From contig JAQUHL010000117.1 in the NCBI GenBank assembly GCA_028683635.1, forward strand, positions 1-6,610: 6,610 bases of DNA. Direction: 5' to 3'. Source of the DNA: Candidatus Cloacimonadota bacterium (GTDB lineage Bacteria; Cloacimonadota; Cloacimonadia; Cloacimonadales; Cloacimonadaceae). The notes beneath the pieces were generated by a model, which worked only from the letters and a program-made list of their open reading frames with translations, was not told where the DNA came from and made no database searches. Shown here piece by piece: positions 1 to 5,147 of this stretch. Each line of letters opens with the position of its first letter. The stretch's first letter is position 1. A program made the translations under genes and the position numbers.

Positions 1-259
1 ACAAGGGGCTTGATTGGTGGTTGTGAGGTGGCCATACACAGGGGTTCCGCTTCGCTTCACGCCCTGCCTATGATATTGCGCCCGCAAGGGGCTTGATTGG
101 TGGTTGTGGGGTGCGCAAATACAGGGGTTCCGCTGCGCTGCACACCCTGACTATGATATTGCGCCCACAAGGGGCTTGATTGGTGGTTGTGAGGTGGCCA
201 TACACAGGGGTTCCGCTTCGCTTCACGCGCTGCCTATGATATTGCGCCCGCAAGGGGCT
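1..259. repeat. 83-bp tandem repeat array, 3 copies plus stub
   Basis: Three head-to-tail copies at 1-83, 84-166 and 167-249 keep an exact 83-bp period. A fourth copy stops after about 10 bp (250-259), where identity ends. The array may extend left of the window. Copies 1 and 3 differ at one base (CGCCCTG versus CGCGCTG near 61-66 and 144 bp later region 227-232), while copy 2 carries a cluster of differences in its middle, giving an A-B-A' pattern. Each copy contains CAGGG (39-43, 122-126); in copies 1 and 2 it can pair with CCCTG (62-66, 145-149). Each copy junction has CCC-N4-GGG with loop GCAA, ACAA, GCAA (81-90, 164-173, 247-256). Since 83 is not a multiple of 3, translated frames rotate between copies, which argues against coding. 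From memory it resembles intergenic repeats scattered in Bacteroidota and relatives; this is not verified. Confidence 0.93.
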
Positions 260-260
260 C

Positions 261-378
261 TGTGTTGACGAGACATCCCCACCCCAATTTGGGCTGTCGA
301 ACTCCGGTCGACAGAGGCAACGGAGTTGCCTGTTTGGAACGCATATATCCTTTGTGGCGACGAGGACGTCCCCACCCC
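261..378. repeat. Pair of 25/26-bp direct repeats bracketing a twin hairpin
   Basis: Copy 1 (261-285) and copy 2 (353-378) share TGTG, then GACGAG, then AC-TCCCCACCCC, with 22 matching positions, three mismatches and one inserted G in copy 2. The start-to-start distance is 92 bp. Each copy is followed within 4-5 nt by GGG (291-293, 383-385), giving a weak CCC/GGG hairpin. Copy 2 contains the perfect 8-bp palindrome GGACGTCC (364-371). The segment between the copies holds two perfect hairpins (294-331). The layout suggests a discrete mobile or amplified intergenic element, but no transposase or target duplication is visible. Confidence 0.75.
294..331. other. Two adjacent perfect hairpins with a competing third pairing
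   Basis: Hairpin 1 is CTGTCGA (294-300) with TCGACAG (308-314) around a 7-nt loop. Hairpin 2 starts on the next base: AGGCAAC (315-321) with GTTGCCT (325-331) around a 3-nt loop. A third 7-bp pairing overlaps both: AACTCCG (300-306) with CGGAGTT (321-327). It would exclude hairpin 2 and the closing pair of hairpin 1; alternatively loop 1 could touch loop 2. Because the arrangement is symmetric, either strand could form it. Whether it acts as RNA or DNA is unknown. Confidence 0.8.
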
Positions 379-400
379 TGATGGGCGTACTGCTTTACAA

Positions 401-426
401 AAATATGCCTCACTACCAGCATATTT
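401..426. repeat. 8-bp inverted repeat in AT-rich spacer
   Basis: AAATATGC (401-408) and GCATATTT (419-426) are perfect inverted copies separated by 10 nt. No T-tract follows on either strand close enough to suggest a terminator. It could be a binding site for a dimeric regulator or a chance structure in AT-rich DNA. The rest of 386-554 shows no gene. Confidence 0.5.
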
Positions 427-485
427 GGAAGTTTGTTGTATTTCGATAAATCGGGATGTGCAACGGTCTTTAACAATCAAAATAA

Positions 486-505
486 CACAAAATAGCACAA
501 AATAG
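486..505 (+). repeat. Short tandem duplication CACAAAATAG x2
   Basis: CACAAAATAG occurs at 486-495 and again directly after at 496-505. Two copies of a 10-mer in AT-rich intergenic DNA; a simple slippage duplication is sufficient to explain it. Confidence 0.7.
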
Positions 506-554
506 CATTCAATTCAAAATGTGGTTTCAAGCTCCATCCTTCTTTGAATGCGTC

Positions 555-627
555 AATCACTTCTTAATCTACCCTTAATCAAGCGTTAATTATTAACGCT
601 TGATTAAGGGTAGATTAAGAAGTGATT
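555..627. repeat. 73-bp perfect palindrome (36-bp arms, 1-nt spacer)
   Basis: The left arm 555-590 and right arm 592-627 are exact reverse complements over all 36 positions, around the single base T591. Pairing stops at 554/628 (C against A). Both arms carry the same phased motif: TCAATC, TTAATC, TTAATC, TTAAT at 553, 564, 575, 586, and TATTAA, GATTAA, GATTAA, GATTAA at 591, 602, 613, 624, all 11 bp apart. Between the conserved hexamers the five intervening bases vary, but they are mirrored exactly in the other arm. There is no flanking T-run, so it is not a classical intrinsic terminator. It could be a cruciform-forming site, a bidirectional transcription stop or a protein-binding array. Confidence 0.95.
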
Positions 628-756
628 AAGGCCTTCAAGTGACCAACTACTGGGAACTGAACTGATTGAAAGAGAGTTCAGGCTTTCTTTTACTGGGAGA
701 TTTGAGGACATATTTCCACAGTGGGCAGAGGGACAAAAAATAATTTGAAAATCCGC

Positions 757-784
757 TTGACAGAAATAAGGCTGCGTTTATCCT
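757..784 (+). promoter_or_regulatory. Candidate sigma70-type promoter for the surface-protein gene
   Basis: A perfect TTGACA (757-762) is followed after 16 bp by TATCCT (779-784), which matches the TATAAT consensus at four of six positions including TA-T and the final T. It is the best promoter-like pair seen on the plus strand upstream of the gene. It would start transcription near 790 and leave a leader of roughly 400 nt. The sigma specificity of this organism is unknown. The stretch 628-756 just upstream shows no gene or clear signal. Confidence 0.5.
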
Positions 785-789
785 GTGCG

Positions 790-1178
790 CCGACGTGCTA
801 TCTTCGTGGAACTGCGAAGTTTTGTCCACGTACTTTTGTTATATGTAAATGGAATGATATCGCTCGGCGGTAACTTTTCTTTATTAAAATGTCTGATTCA
901 GCAAGAAACACATTGATTGACTGGAGATTGACCATGCACGGTTTGTTTTTGTTCGAAGCCATTTTTTCGCAGGCTCGGAGCCTGATAGCGGGCAATGTAT
1001 CCACAAGTGTGTTTCTCAACCGGAGTATTTATACGTTCGCAACTTCTATGAGCGGGATATTTGTATCCGCTCAAAACCTTTTTTCTCAATTTTCGATATT
1101 CATTCGCAGTTCATTATTGGCATCTGCCGGGATGGATTGCATTGGGCAAACAAATCTTCATTTCAAATTACATTTATG
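790..1178 (+). other. Long non-coding leader upstream of the surface-protein gene
   Basis: This stretch has no credible gene but several self-complementary segments: CGTGGA/TCCACG (805-810, 825-830), overlapping CTTCG/CGAAG (802-806, 815-819) and ACGTG/CACGT (793-797, 827-831), then CAGGCTC-G-GAGCCTG (970-984), and a hairpin at 1050-1072. If the promoter at 757-784 is used, all of these lie in the 5' untranslated region. No known riboswitch class was recognised. The function, if any, is unknown. Confidence 0.4.
1050..1084 (+). terminator. Terminator-like hairpin with offset T-tract in leader
   Basis: GAGCGG (1050-1055) pairs with CCGCTC (1067-1072); after a bulged G1056 the stem continues as ATA/TAT around a TTTG loop. 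Six Ts follow at 1079-1084, but six other bases (AAAACC) separate the stem from them, which is poor geometry for a standard intrinsic terminator. It sits 110 bp before the start codon, so it could be a weak stop for upstream transcription or an attenuator. The hairpin is clear; the role is a guess. Confidence 0.35.
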
Positions 1179-1179
1179 T

Positions 1180-1185
1180 AAGGAG
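1180..1185 (+). promoter_or_regulatory. Shine-Dalgarno AAGGAG
   Basis: AAGGAG lies 8 nt before ATG 1194, ideal spacing. An in-frame TAA at 1179-1181 overlaps it, and no start codon lies between that stop and 1194, so ATG 1194 is the earliest possible start of the gene. Confidence 0.9.
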
Positions 1186-1193
1186 TATTTAGT

Positions 1194-4100
1194 ATGAAGA
1201 AGGTTACTCTCTTATTTGCCTTGCTGATATTCAGCATGGCACTTCTGATTTCTCAGAACGTATCGGAATATACGTTCTCTACCATCACGACAGGAAGTCT
1301 GGAAGATATGAGTTCTGGTACAACCCCGATCCTGGGGCCGGGCAGCTATTATGATGATACTGCCACGGCAGTGGTTGATTTCGGGTTTACCTTTACTTTT
1401 GCCGGAACGGGTTACAACCAGTTTTCGGCAAACTCAAATGGCCAGATGCGTCTTGGTGGAACGGTTATTTCCACTTTCCCGAACTTTGGAGCCAATGTGG
1501 CATATTTGTATCCATTTTCTGGAGACAATGCACTTATGGCAACAGGACAGATCCACTACAAAGTAGTGGGATCCGCCCCCAACCGCAAACTGGTGGTTGA
1601 ATGGCTGGGATTCCGGATTCCTTATGGAAGCACAGGAACTGGTAGCCAAATGCAGGTGTGGTTACATGAGACCACAAACCGCGTCGACTATGTATATGGA
1701 AACATGTATGCCAATAGTTCAACTTCGCGCGGTATCTGCATTGCCAACAGCAATGTTGAGGGCTCGATTGGTAATATTACAAATATTATCACAACTCCCA
1801 CTTGGACTCCCACGGGAACTTCCGTAGTTAACACTTCCATCTCCCTTGGGGACATTCCCAACCTCAACAGCACAGCCAATGGTTCCAGAAGAGTCTTTAC
1901 CTGGGAACCTCCGGTTGCAGGAGCTGCTCCCAACCCAGCCTTGTGCATTTCCCCAATAAACGGAGCAACCGATGTGTGGATCAATCCCTCTCTTAACTGG
2001 TCTTCCGGTGGCGGATTGCCGAATGGCTATAAGGTCTTCTTCGGAACTTCAATTCCGGGAACTCCCAATGCCACGCAAGCAGCAACAACCTGGAATACCG
2101 GGATGCTGCAGTATTCCACAACCTATTACTGGCAGATCATTCCCTACAACGATTTCGGCGATGCTGCTGATTGTCCGGTTTGGTCCTTTACGACCATGAA
2201 CGACCCCACTATCACAGCCTTCCCCTATGTGCAGAATTTCGATGCCGTAACCGCCCCAGCCTTACCCCTCGGGTGGACAGCCCTCGATAATAATGGCGAT
2301 GCAGATATCTGGCAGACATATGCGTCTAACCCACACTCTGCTCCTAATGCGGCAATGATTTATACCGATTACAACTCTACTAACGACGACTATCTGATTA
2401 CCCCGCCAGTAGTACTTACCGGGAACCAGAGAATGAAGTTCTGGACCAGATGTCAATCCACAGGTGAACCGGATGAAGTGGCAGTACTTCTTTCCAGCAC
2501 AACTCCCTCAGCAGAAGCTTTCACACTTGTTGCACTTGCTTCCACCCCCGTGAACTACACTACTTACGCAGAAATCACCGTGGATCTGAGTGCTTACAGC
2601 GGAACCCACTATATAGCCTTTGCCCGCAGGGGAGATCCTGCTGATGGTTGGAGACTGTATGTCGATGACGTGAGGATTGAAGATATTCCCACAGCACCGA
2701 TTATCTCTGTTTCGCCCACCGCCTGGGATTTTGGCCAGACAGTGATCGGCACCGTCCAGACCAAGCAGTTCACAGTTGGCAACATCGGAAGCGGGACTCT
2801 GACGCTCAGCAACATTAGCGTCAGTGGATCTTATTTCAGCGTTTCCGTAAACCCTGCACCAGTATCCCTGGGTCCGGATGAAAGTACTACTTTCACTGTT
2901 CAGTATGCACCCCTGGTGGCTGGAACTCACGAAGGAACTGTGACCATCACAGACAACCGGGCAATTACAACCATCGATCTCGATGGCACTTGCTTTGACC
3001 CCACCATCACTGCCATACCCTACACTCAGACCTTCGAAGTCTGGCCTCCGGCAGGCTGGGACCTCACCGGTGGAACCTATAGTTTTGCTCAATACACAGC
3101 TGCCGGTAACAATTGGGCCCGTGCGAATTACTGGGGACAACCCGGTGGCAATACAGATATCATGACCACTCCACTCATCAACCCGGGAGAAGCTACCAGG
3201 ATCCAATTTACCTGGTCGCACCTGTATAATAGCTCCTATCCGAATGATGCCCTGACAGTTCAGGTTTCGAGTGATTATGTAAACTGGACTGATATCTGGT
3301 CACGTTCCGGCTCCACCCTCAATTCCAATGATGGTGCCGGTTCCACAACCCCTGGAACGGGCGTGACCGAAGTGCTGACTATTCCGGTTCAATTCCAATC
3401 TGGTGCATATTTTGTCCGTTTCTATGGATATTCAGGATATGGTCCGGACCTGTTCATCGACAATTTTGTAGTCGAAGCAGTTCCCCAGGCTCCGATCTTT
3501 GAATACGCACCCACCACATTGCCCTTCGGTGGAGTGGCAGAAAATGCCTCCAGCGGATGGCAGAACGTGACAGTAATGAATACCGGTGGCGGAACCCTGA
3601 ACCTGGTTGCCGGTAATCTGAGCCTTACGGGCACCAATGCAGATCAGTTTGCCTTCAATCCTGCAAACCTTCCTGCAGCTCTTGCCAACGGCCAGTCCGT
3701 TGCCATACCTGTCCAGTTCAATCCCACCTCCCAGGGCGAGAAAACCGCCACCCTGAGGATTGACTATAGTGGTACATACTACGATGTCGCCCTCAGCGGA
3801 ACAGGTATGCCGGTAGGAACGGTTGTGATCGGAACCGGAACAAACATCGGACCCGTTCCCTCTTATCCCTGGTATACATATACCTACTCCCAGAGCATTT
3901 ATCTTCAGGGAGAGATCAATACACCAAACAGAAGAATCGAATCCCTGTGGTGGTACTGGAATGGGAATAGTACGATTACTGAACCCAACATGGATATCTA
4001 CATGGGACACACCACACTCAGTGAGTTCAGCGGGAGTTTTGTGCCGATTGCAGATCATACCCTTGTCTTCTCCGGCCCCTTTACCGTTCCTGCCTCAGCG

Positions 4101-5147
4101 GGTTGGGTGGAATTCCCTCTGATAACTCCCTTTATGTATAATAATACGGACAACCTGATAATCACGGCAAATGAAAATGGTGGTCCGTCAAGCACATATT
4201 ATTCTCAATCTGATGGGTTCTATATCACCCCTGCTGCCACACTCCGCAGTATTTATTCCGTTAATGACTCGGCTCCGTATGTTCCAGCCAACATGACGAC
4301 GGGAACGACCTATAGTTTCTATCCAAATGTGATGCTGATACTGGGAGAAGTTCCGGTCGGCACACCTGGCCACGTAACCCTGAACACTCCTGCCAATGGC
4401 GCTACCATGATCGATCCTGATAACACAACTCTCACCTGGGCACCCGATGGAGCTACTGCACCACCGGCTTATTACCAGATCTTCGTCGGTTCCGAGCCTA
4501 TCGACCCGGCCAACGAATATTACGGTGAGTACTATTATGAAGCCAATGGTCGCGTAGCCTTCAACCTTTCCGAGGAAGAAGATATCGAGCTGACCTATAA
4601 CAGCCGTTGGTATTGGGCAGTCCTTCCCGTTGGTGGGGATGACAGCACACCAGATCCACAGGATGAGAATTTCATGGTCTGGAACTTCAGGATCCAACCA
4701 CCTCCTCCACAGATCAGCGTCAACCCCATGTCCCTCACTTCCATGGTTGATTTTGGAGAAACCGATGTGCAGAACATCACCATTTCCAATACCGGTGGTT
4801 TGCCTCTGGATTATAGCATTGGTTTGGTGGAAGATGCAATGCGCAATTCCCAGATCGTGCCCATCGATCAATATGTATCCAACCCTCAACCGATGAGACG
4901 CAACTCCTCAGAGAATGCGCCGTATATGATTCAAAACCTTCCGGAATCCGTTAGAGCGCTCTTTGATTTGCAATTTGCCTATGATTGCTCATTGACAAAT
5001 GGTGAGTATGGAATTGCCACAGACGGTCAGTACATATATGTGAGCCGATGGAGCGGAACCGAAATCTATAAATACAGCCTTGCCGGCACCTATATCGAAA
5101 CTCTCACGGTTACAGATTACCCCCGTACTATTCGTGACCTAACCTAG
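1194..5147 (+). CDS. Large secreted multidomain adhesin-like surface protein, cut by in-frame TAG
   Basis: The start is fixed by AAGGAG and an in-frame TAA just upstream. Residues 1-20 form a signal peptide (MKK, then a long hydrophobic run), so the product is exported. Visible modules in order: an N-terminal beta-sandwich (about 24-238, with FxFxFAGTGYNQFSANSNGQ); fibronectin-III-like (245-334, ending WSFTT); cleaved-adhesin/MAM-like jelly roll (340-496, ending VDDVRIED); choice-of-anchor-D/ASH-like (502-599); a second cleaved-adhesin-like (602-762, DNFVV); a second ASH-like (767-871, ending SGTG); an unnamed beta domain (873-1056, YTYSQSIYL, WVEFPLITPF); fibronectin-III-like (1057-1168); PPPP linker; partial ASH/BACON-like (1174-1210); and a beta-propeller from about 1257. 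The TAG is codon 1318, inside propeller blade 2, and the same frame stays open beyond it, so 5147 is probably not the ancestral end. No catalytic motif was seen; an adhesion or structural role is inferred. Taxonomic fit: Cloacimonadota or other FCB bacteria, from memory. Confidence 0.9.
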   Translation: MKKVTLLFALLIFSMALLISQNVSEYTFSTITTGSLEDMSSGTTPILGPGSYYDDTATAVVDFGFTFTFAGTGYNQFSANSNGQMRLGGTVISTFPNFGANVAYLYPFSGDNALMATGQIHYKVVGSAPNRKLVVEWLGFRIPYGSTGTGSQMQVWLHETTNRVDYVYGNMYANSSTSRGICIANSNVEGSIGNITNIITTPTWTPTGTSVVNTSISLGDIPNLNSTANGSRRVFTWEPPVAGAAPNPALCISPINGATDVWINPSLNWSSGGGLPNGYKVFFGTSIPGTPNATQAATTWNTGMLQYSTTYYWQIIPYNDFGDAADCPVWSFTTMNDPTITAFPYVQNFDAVTAPALPLGWTALDNNGDADIWQTYASNPHSAPNAAMIYTDYNSTNDDYLITPPVVLTGNQRMKFWTRCQSTGEPDEVAVLLSSTTPSAEAFTLVALASTPVNYTTYAEITVDLSAYSGTHYIAFARRGDPADGWRLYVDDVRIEDIPTAPIISVSPTAWDFGQTVIGTVQTKQFTVGNIGSGTLTLSNISVSGSYFSVSVNPAPVSLGPDESTTFTVQYAPLVAGTHEGTVTITDNRAITTIDLDGTCFDPTITAIPYTQTFEVWPPAGWDLTGGTYSFAQYTAAGNNWARANYWGQPGGNTDIMTTPLINPGEATRIQFTWSHLYNSSYPNDALTVQVSSDYVNWTDIWSRSGSTLNSNDGAGSTTPGTGVTEVLTIPVQFQSGAYFVRFYGYSGYGPDLFIDNFVVEAVPQAPIFEYAPTTLPFGGVAENASSGWQNVTVMNTGGGTLNLVAGNLSLTGTNADQFAFNPANLPAALANGQSVAIPVQFNPTSQGEKTATLRIDYSGTYYDVALSGTGMPVGTVVIGTGTNIGPVPSYPWYTYTYSQSIYLQGEINTPNRRIESLWWYWNGNSTITEPNMDIYMGHTTLSEFSGSFVPIADHTLVFSGPFTVPASAGWVEFPLITPFMYNNTDNLIITANENGGPSSTYYSQSDGFYITPAATLRSIYSVNDSAPYVPANMTTGTTYSFYPNVMLILGEVPVGTPGHVTLNTPANGATMIDPDNTTLTWAPDGATAPPAYYQIFVGSEPIDPANEYYGEYYYEANGRVAFNLSEEEDIELTYNSRWYWAVLPVGGDDSTPDPQDENFMVWNFRIQPPPPQISVNPMSLTSMVDFGETDVQNITISNTGGLPLDYSIGLVEDAMRNSQIVPIDQYVSNPQPMRRNSSENAPYMIQNLPESVRALFDLQFAYDCSLTNGEYGIATDGQYIYVSRWSGTEIYKYSLAGTYIETLTVTDYPRTIRDLT
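2202..3806 (+). repeat. Diverged two-copy module (cleaved-adhesin-like + ASH-like) within the gene
   Basis: Two consecutive blocks of about 265-270 codons have the same domain order. Block 1 is residues 337-601 (2202-2996) and block 2 is residues 602-871 (2997-3806). Both open with DPTITA followed by a PY-Q-F motif, both have a GW near the start of the jelly roll, both close that domain with an (V/I)D(D/N) motif, and both continue into an ASH-like domain. At DNA level the openings match at 16 of 18 bases, but most of the rest has diverged. This points to an old internal duplication, inferred from motif order, not from a full alignment. Confidence 0.6.

Noticed and set aside
1..259. CRISPR array
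   Set aside because: The copies are contiguous and similar along their whole 83 bp, with no unique spacers, and no cas gene is present.
68..498. Minus-strand short open frames across the repeat arrays
   Set aside because: They translate the 83-bp repeat, whose length is not a multiple of 3, so the peptide changes frame from copy to copy. No start signals are visible; these are repeat-derived shadows.
647..829. Minus-strand 60-codon open frame
   Set aside because: It runs across the promoter candidate, lacks a convincing Shine-Dalgarno, and its composition is not distinctive.
930..1000. Cyclic-di-GMP-type riboswitch (CACGG, GCAGGCTCGGAGCC, TAGCGGG fragments)
   Set aside because: Only loose word matches are present. 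The conserved core segments and their pairing could not be laid out in the right order and spacing.
889..1197. Plus-strand open frame of 102 codons overlapping the main gene start by ATGA
   Set aside because: No Shine-Dalgarno precedes its ATG, its sequence runs through the leader hairpins and the main gene's ribosome-binding site, and the peptide shows no recognisable family. The ATGA overlap is suggestive of coupling but not enough.
2508..4889. Long minus-strand open frames (233-237 codons) inside the main gene
   Set aside because: They lie antisense to a frame with clear domain structure, have no ribosome-binding sites and no recognisable domains. They follow from the codon bias of the sense gene.
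5145..5147. Genome-wide reassignment of TAG to an amino acid
   Set aside because: Only one TAG occurs in about 1800 codons of this frame, far fewer than expected if TAG were an ordinary sense codon. No other gene in the window allows a further test.
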